From assembly GCA_046350295.1 (NCBI GenBank), contig JAXMAR010000037.1, forward strand, positions 20,337 through 84,336: a stretch of 64,000 bases of DNA. The letters are read 5' to 3'. The position numbers and the translations under genes are program-made. Shown in pieces: positions 24,879 through 34,626 of this stretch. Positions within the stretch are counted from its first letter, which is position 1. Each line of letters opens with the position of its first letter. The stretch comes from JAXMAR01 sp046350295. Its GTDB lineage: Bacteria > Planctomycetota > Planctomycetia > Gemmatales > Gemmataceae. The notes beneath the pieces were generated by a model. That model was not told the DNA's origin, did not search any database, and worked only from the letters and a program-made list of their open reading frames with translations.

Positions 24879-25910
24879 CTAAAAATCGCCGACGGTTTCG
24901 CCGCCGGCGCGGGTGCCGAGGGCGCGCCAGGTGGCGGGGGCGATGCCGTCGGTGATGAAGCGGACGGAGCCGTCCATGAGGAGGACGTTGACGCCGCCGC
25001 TGTGGTAGCTGCGCGAGGTGACGGCGGCGTAGGTGTCGCCGAGGCTGGTTTCGGTGGCGCTGATGAAGTCGACGTCGTAGGAGGCGCCGTTGCTCGTGAA
25101 GGGGACGCGGGTGTTGGGCGGAAAGACGGTGGTGAAGCCGGTTTCGTGGACCTTGCCGTCGACCCATTCGGCGTGGGTGAACTTGGCGGGGTCAAAGGTT
25201 GGGGAGAGGCCGAGGCCGAAACAGGAGGCGGCCATACTCGGGTCGGAGGGGGGAGGGGGAGGCGGCGCGAAGCGGGCGGTGTTGGGGCTGGCGCCGACCT
25301 TGTTGGTGTAGGCTTTGACTTCGGACAGGCCGAGGGTGTTGCTCATGCCGTCGGTGAAGGCGAAGGGGCTGAAGCCGATGTTGATGGAGAAGGCGCCGTC
25401 GCCGCCCTGGAGGCCGGCGCCGGACTTGGTGGCGACACCCCAGGTCCCGAGGTTGACGGCGTAGTTGAGGGTCCAGTTCTTGTTGCCGTAGACGAGGTCG
25501 GTTCCGCTGCCGCGATCGTTGATTTCGCTGGGGCACAAAAAGGTGGCGACGCGTTTGGAGCTGATGCCGGGCTGAGCGCTGTAGGGGAGGGAGAAATCGA
25601 TAGCGCGGAAGAGAGACTCTTGCTCGATGTAGGGCAGGATGCGGGAGAGGGCGGACCAGGGGGAGACCTGGGTGACCGTGGCGCCGTGGAAGGCGTAGAC
25701 GCCGTTGGGGGGGAGGGTTTTTCGCGTGTTCATGTAGCCGTGCATGGCGAGGCCGATCTGGCGCATGTTGTTGGCGCACTGGGTTCGGGCGGCGGCGTCG
25801 CGGACCTTCTGGACGGCGGGGACGAGCAGAGCGATGAGGACGGCGATGATGGCGATGACGACGAGGAGCTCGATCAGGGTGAAGGCGGACGGGGAGCGGC
25901 GGCGGCGCAT
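24879..25910 (-). CDS. DUF1559 protein with type II pseudopilin-like N-terminus
   Basis: 343 residues. The start MRRRRSPSAFTLIELLVVIA is a prepilin-like leader with the FTLIELL motif and conserved Glu, so it should be processed by a prepilin peptidase and inserted through one helix. The segment VQKVRDAAARTQCANNMRQI follows, typical of DUF1559. The end has the H-x9-DG signature (HSGGVNVLLMDGSVRFITDG). DUF1559 proteins are present in dozens to hundreds of copies in planctomycetes and are probably extracellular; their function is unknown. Confidence 0.92.
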   Translation of the reverse strand: MRRRRSPSAFTLIELLVVIAIIAVLIALLVPAVQKVRDAAARTQCANNMRQIGLAMHGYMNTRKTLPPNGVYAFHGATVTQVSPWSALSRILPYIEQESLFRAIDFSLPYSAQPGISSKRVATFLCPSEINDRGSGTDLVYGNKNWTLNYAVNLGTWGVATKSGAGLQGGDGAFSINIGFSPFAFTDGMSNTLGLSEVKAYTNKVGASPNTARFAPPPPPPSDPSMAASCFGLGLSPTFDPAKFTHAEWVDGKVHETGFTTVFPPNTRVPFTSNGASYDVDFISATETSLGDTYAAVTSRSYHSGGVNVLLMDGSVRFITDGIAPATWRALGTRAGGETVGDF

Positions 25911-26085
25911 GGTGCGCGTCTCCTTGGGAAAAAGGGAGGGGTTGGGAGTTGAGCCGCGTGGCGTACGTGAGGAGCAGGCCGGGGCCGTGTCCGTTGCGGA
26001 AGCGGGGCAGGCTCTAATGGATACTGAGAATCAGTCTCAATATTGGTGGCATCTTAGATGAAGAGAAACGTCGGAGCAAGCGGCA

Positions 26086-26122
26086 AAAGAAAAAAAAACG
26101 GCGAGCTTTTGGGCTCGCCGTT
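26086..26122 (-). terminator. Rho-independent terminator of clpX
   Basis: On the minus strand a 10-bp stem AACGGCGAGC/GCTCGCCGTT (26113-26122 with 26097-26106) around a 6-nt loop is followed by a run of T. It lies about 35 bp after the clpX stop. Confidence 0.9.
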
Positions 26123-26155
26123 CGGAGTTGTGGTTTTTCGGGTATTCGGAAGACG

Positions 26156-27454
<1,299 letters not shown>

Positions 27455-27669
27455 AAGTCTCCTTTGCTGACCCGGGGCGGGGCCCGAGCGCTGTTGTCAA
27501 GCGGCCGGCGACAGGCTGTTGGGGATCACGGGGTCCGGGAGATGAGGGGCTCCAGTCCGTCAACAAGTCCTGTAGCGAATTTTACGAGGGCCTGGAAAAA
27601 CACGCAAGGCAATTACCCATGGAGGAGCTGCGCCAGGGCGGCAAACTGGATCGATCGGGCGTCCGCGGT

Positions 27670-28014
27670 CTAGACGCCGTCGTCGGGCCGGCCGGGCTCG
27701 CGGCGCCGGAAGATCGAAAGATCGTCCTGTGCCGCCGTGTCCGGGGGCGGAGCGTTCTGAAGCCGCGTCTTGAGTCGTTCGAACTCTTGCGGCTGGAGAA
27801 GCCCCTGGTCGAGCAGCTCCCGATACTGGTCCAGCTGTTGTTCGGGCGTGAGGCGGTCCGCCAAATCATCCTGGCGCCATTGGCGGACGCGGCGAACGGC
27901 CCAGTAACCGGCGAACAAAGCCACGAGCAGCGCCAGGCCGAGAAGGATGAGCTCCCAATCGAGCTGGGCCCAGAGGGCTTGGGCCCAGAGGGCAAAGCAG
28001 GAGGCTGTTCGCAT
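27670..28014 (-). CDS. Small membrane protein with SHOCT-like C-terminus
   Basis: Started at ATG 28014, it has 114 residues: one membrane helix near residues 20-42 (WELILLGLALLVALFAGYWA), then a SHOCT-like helical pair (LTPEQQLDQYRELLDQGLLQ, ...EFERLKTRL) near residues 60-90. SHOCT domains are short oligomerisation modules. A minus-strand TATAAT at 28110-28115 may be its -10 box. The longer in-frame start at 28080 adds an arginine-rich stretch and is less likely. Confidence 0.65.
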   Translation of the reverse strand: MRTASCFALWAQALWAQLDWELILLGLALLVALFAGYWAVRRVRQWRQDDLADRLTPEQQLDQYRELLDQGLLQPQEFERLKTRLQNAPPPDTAAQDDLSIFRRREPGRPDDGV

Positions 28015-28302
28015 GGTCGGGCCGGGAGAGAGGGTGTTGCCAAGGGGTCGCCTTCTCCGTCGCGCCGGAGCGGCCCTCATGCCGCCCGCGGCCTTCCGCC
28101 GTGCCCTCTATTATAGCGCCTGGTCCAGCGGGCATGGGGAAAAGCGCGGCGTGGGATGGGCGCCTCGCGGGGGAGGGCGCCCCGTACAACAGTAAACTTC
28201 TGCCCGGTTGTCCTATTGTGCGGAGTCGGCTTGTTCCGTCTTGCCGACATGGCCCAGCTTGATGGAGGACGCCCGCGGTCTTGGATCAAATAGCCAGTTT
28301 CA

Positions 28303-29118
28303 TTAGCGGTCCGCCTCCGAGCCCAACCCCAAGAGGGCGCACACGCCGATGCCGACGATCAGAGCCAGCGAGCGCACGGCCTCCCATAGGTTCACCTTCG
28401 ACGACCCCGCGCGGCGGTCCTCGAAGATGATCGGGGTCTCGCCCATCTTGGCTTTGGCGACCCGGCAGCGGTACAGCACCTCTTCCTGAAACGAGTAGCC
28501 GCGCGATATGAGCTTGTGCAAGGCGGTGCGGCGCAAAAGGCTGACGCGGTAGCAGCGATAGGCGCCGCTGGTGTCATGGGCGGGGATGCGCATGAGGAGG
28601 CGGCTGACGACGTTGATGCCCCAGCTCATGAGCTTGCGCGAGAAGGGCCAGTTGACCGTGCCGCCGCCAGGGACGTAACGCGAGCCGATCATCAGGTCGC
28701 GCCTGGGCATGCCGGCGAGCACCGCGGGGAGGTAGCGCGGATGATGGCTGAAGTCGGCGTCCATGTTGATGAGCAGGTCGTAGCCCTGGTCCATGGCGAA
28801 GCGCATGCCGGCGAGGATGGCGGTCCCGAGGCCGAGCTTGCCGGCGCGATGGAGGACGCGGATGCGCGGATCGGCGCCGGCCATCTCGTCGGCGAGGCGG
28901 CCGGTGCCGTCGGGGGAATTGTCGTCGATGACAAGGACGTCGGCCTGCGGGACGAAGCGATGGATCTCCTCGATCAGGGGCCGCAGGTTGTCCCGCTCGT
29001 TGTAAGTGGCGATCGAAACCAGAATCCGTTCGTGCGACGAGGTCAACGATCGCTCCTTTGCCGCGTGCGACGCAAAAGGCGCCTGTCGCGCTCCCTTTGC
29101 ACGTTTTGCCGCTTGCAT
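28303..29118 (-). CDS. Family 2 glycosyltransferase, dolichol/polyprenol-phosphate mannosyltransferase type
   Basis: A GT2 enzyme that would move a sugar (mannose in the best-known relatives) from a nucleotide sugar to a polyprenyl phosphate carrier. Features include ILVSIATYNERDNLRPLIEE, VLVIDDNSPDGTGRLADE, the metal-binding NMDADFSHHP and DLMIGSRYVPGG. The C-terminus is hydrophobic (LALIVGIGVCALLGLG) and may associate with the membrane. The family is usually near 245 residues. The ATG at 29118 gives 271, and a TTG about 72 bases further in, before TSSHERILVS, would give the usual length. The start is therefore uncertain. Confidence 0.85.
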   Translation of the reverse strand: MQAAKRAKGARQAPFASHAAKERSLTSSHERILVSIATYNERDNLRPLIEEIHRFVPQADVLVIDDNSPDGTGRLADEMAGADPRIRVLHRAGKLGLGTAILAGMRFAMDQGYDLLINMDADFSHHPRYLPAVLAGMPRRDLMIGSRYVPGGGTVNWPFSRKLMSWGINVVSRLLMRIPAHDTSGAYRCYRVSLLRRTALHKLISRGYSFQEEVLYRCRVAKAKMGETPIIFEDRRAGSSKVNLWEAVRSLALIVGIGVCALLGLGSEADR

Positions 29119-29198
29119 TGGGACCTGATGCGCCGCTATTCTATGAAAGGTGGATTGGCTCGAAACCCGAAACCCCGAACGACGAAGCCCGAACGCAA

Positions 29199-29813
29199 AT
29201 GGAAGCCGCCGCGATCATCACCTGTCCGGAATGCACCAAGCGCTTCAAGGGGAAAGCCAGCCTGGCGGGCAAGAAGATCAAGTGCCCGTTCTGCAAGGAA
29301 GCGTTCGTGGTGCCCAAGGAGATCGCGCAGACCGCGGGCGTCGTCGCGGCCCCCAAGGAGGAGCCGAAGAAGCGCATCGTGTTCGAGGACGAGGACGAGC
29401 CGGGCGCCTACGGCGTGACCACGCTCGACATCGCGGCGCGCTGCCCCAACTGCGCCAATCCCATGGCGGACGAGAAAGCGTTCATCTGTCTGTACTGCGG
29501 CTACAACACGTTGACGCGCGCCTGGGGCAAGACGACCAAGGTTTTTGGGCATACGACCGAGGACTACATCAAGCATCAGCTGGCGGCCTATATCTGGGGC
29601 GGCGTGCTGCTCATCTTCGCGATCGGCCTGGTCTTCCTCTGTCTGGTGTTCCCGTATGTTCTGGAGGCGAATACGTGGGAGGAATGGCTGGACGCGGAGT
29701 CGATCCGGCTCTGGTTCACGGTCATGTTCCTGTTCATCTTCTGGGGCGGCGGCATGTTTGTCTTCAAGCGTCTGATCATCAATCCGTCACCGGCGGAGTT
29801 GAAAAAGGACTGA
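29199..29813 (+). CDS. Membrane protein with two zinc ribbons
   Basis: Started at ATG 29199 (MEAAAIITCPECTKRFKGKA), 204 residues. The first ribbon has CPEC and CPFC (residues of about 9-33), as in MJ0042 domains. The second has CPNC and CLYC at about 83-100. A pair of hydrophobic helices follows (YIWGGVLLIFAIGLVFLCLV, WFTVMFLFIFWGGGMFVF). Similar proteins are frequent in planctomycetes and have no known function. It is divergent from the glycosyltransferase gene and lies upstream of metK on the same strand. Confidence 0.75.
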   Translation: MEAAAIITCPECTKRFKGKASLAGKKIKCPFCKEAFVVPKEIAQTAGVVAAPKEEPKKRIVFEDEDEPGAYGVTTLDIAARCPNCANPMADEKAFICLYCGYNTLTRAWGKTTKVFGHTTEDYIKHQLAAYIWGGVLLIFAIGLVFLCLVFPYVLEANTWEEWLDAESIRLWFTVMFLFIFWGGGMFVFKRLIINPSPAELKKD

Positions 29814-29902
29814 CAAAATGGCCAGGTCTCGAGACGAAGGACGGGGGCGCGGCGCCGGCCCCCGCCCCGACTCTGCTCTTTCCCCAATCCTCACGCTTTT
29901 CC

Positions 29903-29908
29903 TATAAT
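29903..29908 (+). promoter_or_regulatory. Candidate -10 box of metK
   Basis: TATAAT lies 69 bp before the metK ATG. The matching -35 is weak. No SAM riboswitch core was recognised in the leader. Confidence 0.45.
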
Positions 29909-29976
29909 CATCCCCATTCCCGGCTCCGGGGCGTGACCCTGACCGCAAAACCTTCCAAGAAGAAGGAATCTTCCAC

Positions 29977-31248
29977 ATGTCGAGTAAGCGTTATCTCTTT
30001 ACCAGCGAATCGGTGTCCATGGGACATCCGGACAAGGTCGCCGATCAGATCTCCGACGCCATCCTGGATCACTGCCTCGCCGCCGATCCGAAGAGCCGCG
30101 TCGCTTGCGAGACCATGGTCACCACCGACCTCGCCGTCGTCTCCGGCGAGATCACGACGCAGGCCGACCTCTCCCGCGTTACCGTCGACGGCATCGTCCG
30201 CAAGACCATCCGCGAGATCGGCTACACCGACCCCAAGATCGGCTTCGCCGCCGACACCTGCCAGGTCAACATCCACCTGCACGCCCAGTCCGGCAACATC
30301 GCCCAGGGCGTTGACGTCGGCGGCGCCGGCGACCAGGGCATGATGTTCGGCTTCGCCTGCAAGGAAACGCATAGCCTCATGCCGCTGCCCATCTACCTGT
30401 CGCACCGACTGATGGAGAACCACGCCAAGCTCCGCCAGAAGGGGGAGCTCAAGTTCCTCCGGCCGGACGCCAAGAGCCAGGTCACCGTCGAATACGAATC
30501 GGACGGCACCCCCAACCGCATCCACACCGTCGTCCTTTCGACGCAGCATGATGACAGCGTCATGACACACAAGGACGGCGTCGAATGGTTCTCCGACGAC
30601 GCTCGCCAGGCCATCGTCGACAAGCTCGTCTTGCCGACCCTCCAGGCCGAGCGCAAGGACCTGATCAAGGGCAAGATGGTCATCGTCCCGCCCGGCAGCC
30701 CGCCGCGCGATTACGGCGACGCCATCCTGTGCCACGTCAACCCCACCGGCTGCTTCCTCACCGGCGGTCCCCACGGCGATTGCGGCCTCACCGGCCGCAA
30801 GATCATCGTCGACACCTACGGCGGCCGCGGCCGGCACGGCGGCGGCGCCTTCTCCGGCAAGGACCCGACCAAGGTCGACCGCTCCGCCGCTTACATGGCC
30901 CGCTACGTCGCCAAGAACATCGTCGCCGCCGGCCTCGCGCTCGAATGCGAGGTTCAGCTCTCCTACGCCATCGGCTACCCCGACCCCCTCAACATCTGGG
31001 TCAACACCAACAACACCACCGCCTCCGGCATCACCGACGACCAGCTCGTCGACCTGATCCGCAAGCACTTCAAGCTGACGCCCAAGGGCATCATCGAGAC
31101 CCTCAACCTCCGCCGTCCCATTTACCGCGAAACCGCGGCGCACGGCCACTTCGGCCGCGAGAACCCGAACTTCACCTGGGAGAAGACGGACAAGGCGGAG
31201 GCGCTCAAGAAGGAAGTGGGCAGCGCGAAGCAGTTGGCGCATGCCTAA
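29977..31248 (+). CDS. metK: S-adenosylmethionine synthetase
   Basis: 423 residues, slightly longer than the E. coli enzyme. It makes S-adenosylmethionine from methionine and ATP. Conserved blocks include LFTSESVSMGHPDKVADQIS with the HPDK motif, GAGDQGMMFG (the GDQG loop), GRKIIVDTYGGRGRHGGGAF and FSGKDPTKVDRSAAYMARYV. The C-terminal region has RPIYRETAAHGHFGREN. All these are intact, so the enzyme should be active. A strong hairpin follows the stop. The gene appears to be a single-gene transcription unit. Confidence 0.97.
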   Translation: MSSKRYLFTSESVSMGHPDKVADQISDAILDHCLAADPKSRVACETMVTTDLAVVSGEITTQADLSRVTVDGIVRKTIREIGYTDPKIGFAADTCQVNIHLHAQSGNIAQGVDVGGAGDQGMMFGFACKETHSLMPLPIYLSHRLMENHAKLRQKGELKFLRPDAKSQVTVEYESDGTPNRIHTVVLSTQHDDSVMTHKDGVEWFSDDARQAIVDKLVLPTLQAERKDLIKGKMVIVPPGSPPRDYGDAILCHVNPTGCFLTGGPHGDCGLTGRKIIVDTYGGRGRHGGGAFSGKDPTKVDRSAAYMARYVAKNIVAAGLALECEVQLSYAIGYPDPLNIWVNTNNTTASGITDDQLVDLIRKHFKLTPKGIIETLNLRRPIYRETAAHGHFGRENPNFTWEKTDKAEALKKEVGSAKQLAHA

Positions 31249-31267
31249 CACGGACGCTTCGCAACGA

Positions 31268-31302
31268 GACCAGAGTCGCCGCGTAAGCGGCGACTCGGTC
31301 TT
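31268..31302 (+). terminator. Terminator-like hairpin after metK
   Basis: A 10-bp perfect stem GAGTCGCCGC/GCGGCGACTC around GTAA, extended by AGACC/GGTCT on the outer side. Only two consecutive T follow, so termination may be inefficient or bidirectional. Confidence 0.65.
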
Positions 31303-31587
31303 GTCATGACCAAAGACTTGCTGGACGCCGGCCCTCTTTATCGATAAGGTTCAGTTCCGCGGCGCCTCTCTCTTGATAATTGTGTCGCGTTTCGTCGCCG
31401 ACATACCCACTCACCGCGACGTATTCACGTCCCCTCTCCGTTTCTTGACGCAACCCCCTCCGCCTCCCTCGCTTCCGCTACCAGCCCTTACGCCCTCGCT
31501 CCTTCGAGAATCCGCCCGCTCCGCGACAAAACGGCCGCAGGATCGCACAAGGTCCGTTTTCCAACAACCCTTGTTCTGGAGACCGCC
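31303..31587. other. Gene-free stretch upstream of the ATP-grasp gene
   Basis: No gene or repeat was recognised. The region is relatively C/T-rich on the plus strand (31440-31500). Short open frames here have no recognisable protein character. The promoter of the following gene is presumably here; no strong -35/-10 pair was found. Confidence 0.4.
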
Positions 31588-32379
31588 ATGAACGCCAACA
31601 CCTGCCTTGTGTTAGCGGGCCCATCCCTGCCCGCCGAGAGGCCGCTCGTCGACGCCGCCAAGCGGCGCGGCTGGGGAATCGTCATCGATGACCCACCCGC
31701 CCCGGCATCGAGTGACGGCAAGCCCGTCTTCTACGTTTCCACCGATCGCGCCCTGGCGATGGCACAGAAGTGGAGCGTCACGCTCCTCGAGCCCTCGCTA
31801 GATCTCCTCACCCGCATCCCTTTTCACCTGCGTCGCCGCGCCGTTGAGTATGCCCGCTTCGCCGACCTCCAGCGCCTCAGCGCCGCCGCCTTTGTCAAGC
31901 CCGCCGACCCACTCCATAAGGTGTTCGACGCCGGTGTTTACCGCCGCGACCAGCTCGCCACTCTCAAGGTCGACCCGCAAACGCCCGTCCTTGTCGCCGA
32001 CCCCGTCGACTGGTCTGCCGAGCTCCGCTGTTTCATCCTAGATGGCCAGGTCGCCGCCTGGTCTCCCTACCTGAGCTTCGGCGGACCCAACTGGAAGCCC
32101 TACGCTTCCGGCCGTCTTGCCGCTGAAGTCCCACCCGCGCTGCGCGCCTTGTGCGCGCGCCTCTTCGCCCACCCGGGCCTCGCTCTGCCTCCCGCCTTCG
32201 TCATGGACGTCGGCGTCATTGAGGAGGAAGGCTGGGCGATCGTGGAGTTCAATCCCGCGTGGTGCGCCGGCATACTCGGCGCCAACCCAGGGCGCGTCCT
32301 CGACGTGTTGGAGCGAGCAACGCGGCCGCCGTGCGGCCTCTCTGTCATGGACGGGCGCTTTGTCATCAAGCGCGGGTAA
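31588..32379 (+). CDS. ATP-grasp domain protein (DUF4343-like)
   Basis: 263 residues, MNANTCLVLAGPSLPAERPL at the start. The C-terminal half fits the ATP-grasp DUF4343 pattern: FVKPADPLHKVFDAGVY, VLVADPVDWSAELRCFILDG, and PPAFVMDVGVIEEEGWAIVE followed by FNPAWCAG, where the acidic and Asn residues would bind Mg-ATP. Such enzymes join a carboxylate to an amine or thiol; the substrate is not known. The stop TAA at 32377 is followed without a break by 47 more in-frame codons of protein-like sequence, so the protein may have been longer. Confidence 0.75.
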   Translation: MNANTCLVLAGPSLPAERPLVDAAKRRGWGIVIDDPPAPASSDGKPVFYVSTDRALAMAQKWSVTLLEPSLDLLTRIPFHLRRRAVEYARFADLQRLSAAAFVKPADPLHKVFDAGVYRRDQLATLKVDPQTPVLVADPVDWSAELRCFILDGQVAAWSPYLSFGGPNWKPYASGRLAAEVPPALRALCARLFAHPGLALPPAFVMDVGVIEEEGWAIVEFNPAWCAGILGANPGRVLDVLERATRPPCGLSVMDGRFVIKRG

Positions 32380-32523
32380 TTGGTATATCGCGAGCCAACG
32401 CCGGACGAGACGCAGCATTACGGCTTCGGCTACGCCGAAACGACGATCACTCTCGACGACCGCATCGCGCCCCTGGTGAAGTCGAAGACTTGGATCAACG
32501 TCCGCGATCTCTTTGCGGATTGA
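32380..32523 (+). other. In-frame continuation after the stop of the ATP-grasp gene
   Basis: Starting with TTG right after TAA and in the same frame, the sequence reads LVYREPTPDETQHYGFGYAE, then TTITLDDRIAPLVKSKTWIN, VRDLFAD and TGA. It has the composition of a real protein end. Either the TAA is a nonsense mutation or sequencing error in a 311-codon gene, or this is a very small separate gene using TTG. No ribosome binding site can precede it other than the coding sequence. Confidence 0.45.
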
Positions 32524-32614
32524 GTCCAATTCCGCTCCAGGGCCGCTTCCGACCGCCAGTCGCATGCGCCCATCCCATCTGGTAAACTGCGCCCATTGCC
32601 CCAGGGAGCGCCTC

Positions 32615-33529
32615 ATGCGAATTGCCATCACCGGCGCCACCGGTTTTCTCGGCCGCTACCTTGTGCGGCATTTCGCCGCGCGCTGCGACACGCTACGTTG
32701 CTGGCGGCGGGCTTCGAGCGATGTCTCCGGCCTTCCTGGGGAAGTGGAATGGCTGACCGGAGCGCTCGGCGACGAAGGCGCCATGCGGGCGCTCGTTCGC
32801 GGCGTCGACGCCGTCGTTCATGCCGCGGTCGAATGGCAGGGGCCGCGCACCCGTGGCCGGACGAGCCATGGCGACGTCGATGTCTTTGCCGGCGTGAACC
32901 TCGCCGGCTCCCTTCGGCTCTTCCAGGCCGCCCGCGAAGCCGGCGTGCCGCGCTTCGTCTTCATCTCCACCTGCGCCGTCCACGAAGTCATCCTCGACGA
33001 CCGGCCGCTCGACGAAACGCATCCGCTCTGGCCGACCTCCCACTACGGCGCTCACAAGGCGGCGCTCGAAGCCTTCGTCCACAGTTACGGCCTCGGCGAA
33101 GGTTGGCCTATCTGCGCTCTGCGGCCCACCGGCATCTACGGCCTGGCCCACCCGCCCGAGCAGAGCCGCTGGTACGATCTGGTCGGCGCCGTCGTGCGCG
33201 GCGAGCGCATCGAGACGGCGCGCGGCGGCAAGGAAGTCCACGCCGCGGATGTCGCGCGAGGCGTCGAAATCCTGCTCGCGGCAGACGCCACGGCCGTGGC
33301 GGGACAGTCATTCAACTGCTACGACATGTGCATCTCCGAGGAACAGGTCGCGCGCAGCGTCAGGGAACTGACCGGCAGCAGGAGCGAGATCTCCAATCTC
33401 AACCGCGGCCCGAAGAACCAGATCGAGACGAAGAAGATTCGCGCGCTCGGCATGACCTTCGGCGGGGAAGCGCTGCTGCGGCGGACGGTGGAGGAGTTGA
33501 TCACGGCTTGTCGAGAGGCCAAGCGGTGA
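32615..33529 (+). CDS. NAD-dependent epimerase/dehydratase (extended SDR)
   Basis: 304 residues from ATG 32615. MRIAITGATGFLGRYLVRHF contains the nucleotide-binding GxTGFxG motif of the extended SDR family. VDAVVHAAVEWQGPR and YGAHKAALEAF (YxxxK active site) follow. RPTGIYGLAHPPEQSRWYDL and GGKEVHAADVARGVEILLAA are typical of sugar-nucleotide epimerase relatives. The substrate cannot be read from the sequence; 4-epimerisation or reduction of a nucleotide sugar is common in the family. Confidence 0.85.
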   Translation: MRIAITGATGFLGRYLVRHFAARCDTLRCWRRASSDVSGLPGEVEWLTGALGDEGAMRALVRGVDAVVHAAVEWQGPRTRGRTSHGDVDVFAGVNLAGSLRLFQAAREAGVPRFVFISTCAVHEVILDDRPLDETHPLWPTSHYGAHKAALEAFVHSYGLGEGWPICALRPTGIYGLAHPPEQSRWYDLVGAVVRGERIETARGGKEVHAADVARGVEILLAADATAVAGQSFNCYDMCISEEQVARSVRELTGSRSEISNLNRGPKNQIETKKIRALGMTFGGEALLRRTVEELITACREAKR

Positions 33530-33578
33530 TGCTGGCGACGCGTGGGATCGCGGGCCTTGTCGCCGAGGTTGAAATGAC

Positions 33579-33773
33579 TCAACTCGCGAAGACTTCATCG
33601 ACGCGAATACGCCAGCCCGGACCAGCCACGCAGACTGACGTAGATATTGCCGGCGACCTCACTGGGGTAACGCCGGTAGACAAGTAGGGTACGATCCTCC
33701 CTCCGATCAACTCCGCCTTCCCTCGGCGCCGTAGGAGATCGTCAAGCGTGGCTCGTTGCTGGATGATCGACAT
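33579..33773 (-). pseudogene. Truncated, frameshifted Uma2-family endonuclease fragment
   Basis: From ATG 33773 the protein reads MSIIQQRATLDDLLRRRGKA, then ELIGGRIVPYLSTGVTP, the usual start of planctomycete Uma2 (DUF820) proteins. After the CCCC at the VTP codons, the family-like text SEVAGNIYVSLRGWSGLAYS continues in the next frame and stops shortly at a TGA; the original frame ends at 33579. The catalytic D...ExK part is absent. It is a remnant of about 60 residues from a family of about 200. Confidence 0.65.
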
Positions 33774-33858
33774 CGCGTCTCCTCCCATGCGGTTGATTCT
33801 ACGTGCGGCGTCGAGGCGGCCGCAAACGGGGGCCCTGGAGCATTGTTGCAACGAATAG

Positions 33859-33886
33859 TTGACAACGCCCCCACGCTCGATAATCC
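33859..33886 (+). promoter_or_regulatory. Candidate sigma-70 promoter of the exported methyltransferase gene
   Basis: TTGACA at 33859-33864 is a perfect -35. TAATCC at 33881-33886 follows at 16 bp spacing. The leader to the ATG is about 40 nt. Confidence 0.5.
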
Positions 33887-33929
33887 TGTTCCTGTACGCG
33901 CTTTGTTTCCCCATCAAGGAGCTGCTTCC

Positions 33930-34532
33930 ATGATCAAGCGGATGTTGCTGGCTGTCCCCGTGCTCGTCCTGGCCGTCGTCGCCGGTCTCGCGGCCCAGGA
34001 GGACATGAGCAAGGGCAAGAGCAAGTTCTACAACGACACCTTCGTCCCCACGCCCGACGAGGTCACGGGCAAGATGCTCGAGCTGTCCAAGTGCACCAAG
34101 GACTCGATCGTCTACGACCTCGGTTGCGGCGAGGCCGACATGCTGATCTTCGCCACCAAGAAATACGGCTGCAAGTGCATGGGCATCGAGTTCAACCCGG
34201 AGCGGGCCGACAAGGCGCGCGAGAAGGTCAAGAAGGCCGGCCTGGACAAGATGATCGAGATCCGCACCGGCGACGCCCTCACCGTCAAGGATATCGGCAA
34301 GGCGGACATCATCATCCTCTACATGTTCCCCGGCTTCCTGAACCACATGCGCGAGGAGTACGAAGGCAAGTGGAAGTCCGGCGCCCGCATCGCCTCGCAC
34401 GACTACAAATGGGAAACCCCGGGCTGGGAGCCGGACGTCGCGCTCAACGACTTCAAGGGCCCGACGCGCACCCACCGCATCTACCTGTGGACCGCTCCCG
34501 CCAAGAAGAGCTCGAGCAAGGAAAAAAGCTGA
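33930..34532 (+). CDS. Exported class I SAM-dependent methyltransferase-like protein
   Basis: From ATG 33930 there are 200 residues. The first about 22 are a signal peptide (MIKRMLLAVPVLVLAVVAGL). The rest is a compact Rossmann methyltransferase with motif I VYDLGCGEADMLIFA near residues 61-75 and the acidic IEFNPERADKAREK after strand 2. GDALTVKDIGKADIIILYMF and FPGFLNHMREEY follow, then a lysine/serine-rich tail. Being exported is odd, since SAM is a cytoplasmic cofactor. The signal could instead act as an uncleaved anchor, leaving the domain on either side. A strong terminator follows. Confidence 0.8.
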   Translation: MIKRMLLAVPVLVLAVVAGLAAQEDMSKGKSKFYNDTFVPTPDEVTGKMLELSKCTKDSIVYDLGCGEADMLIFATKKYGCKCMGIEFNPERADKAREKVKKAGLDKMIEIRTGDALTVKDIGKADIIILYMFPGFLNHMREEYEGKWKSGARIASHDYKWETPGWEPDVALNDFKGPTRTHRIYLWTAPAKKSSSKEKS

Positions 34533-34550
34533 CACGAGACGATAATCAAG

Positions 34551-34610
34551 CAGAGCCGGAAGCGTGAGCGACGGGTAACCATCGCCGCTTCCGGCTCTGT
34601 TTTTTTTTTT
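34551..34610 (+). terminator. Strong rho-independent terminator
   Basis: A 14-bp perfect stem CAGAGCCGGAAGCG/CGCTTCCGGCTCTG (34551-34564 and 34586-34599) is followed by 11 or more T. It ends the methyltransferase transcript. Confidence 0.92.
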
Positions 34611-34626
34611 CGCTTCGCTCGCCGCG

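Noticed and set aside
23029..24882. 617-residue plus-strand open frame across glnS
   Set aside because: It is the antisense shadow of glnS; the glnS frame has full conserved motifs.
29820..29976. SAM riboswitch upstream of metK
   Set aside because: No core of a known SAM riboswitch class was recognised in the leader; only a -10-like box is present.
29908..31251. 447-residue minus-strand frame over metK
   Set aside because: Mirror of metK, which is intact and highly conserved.
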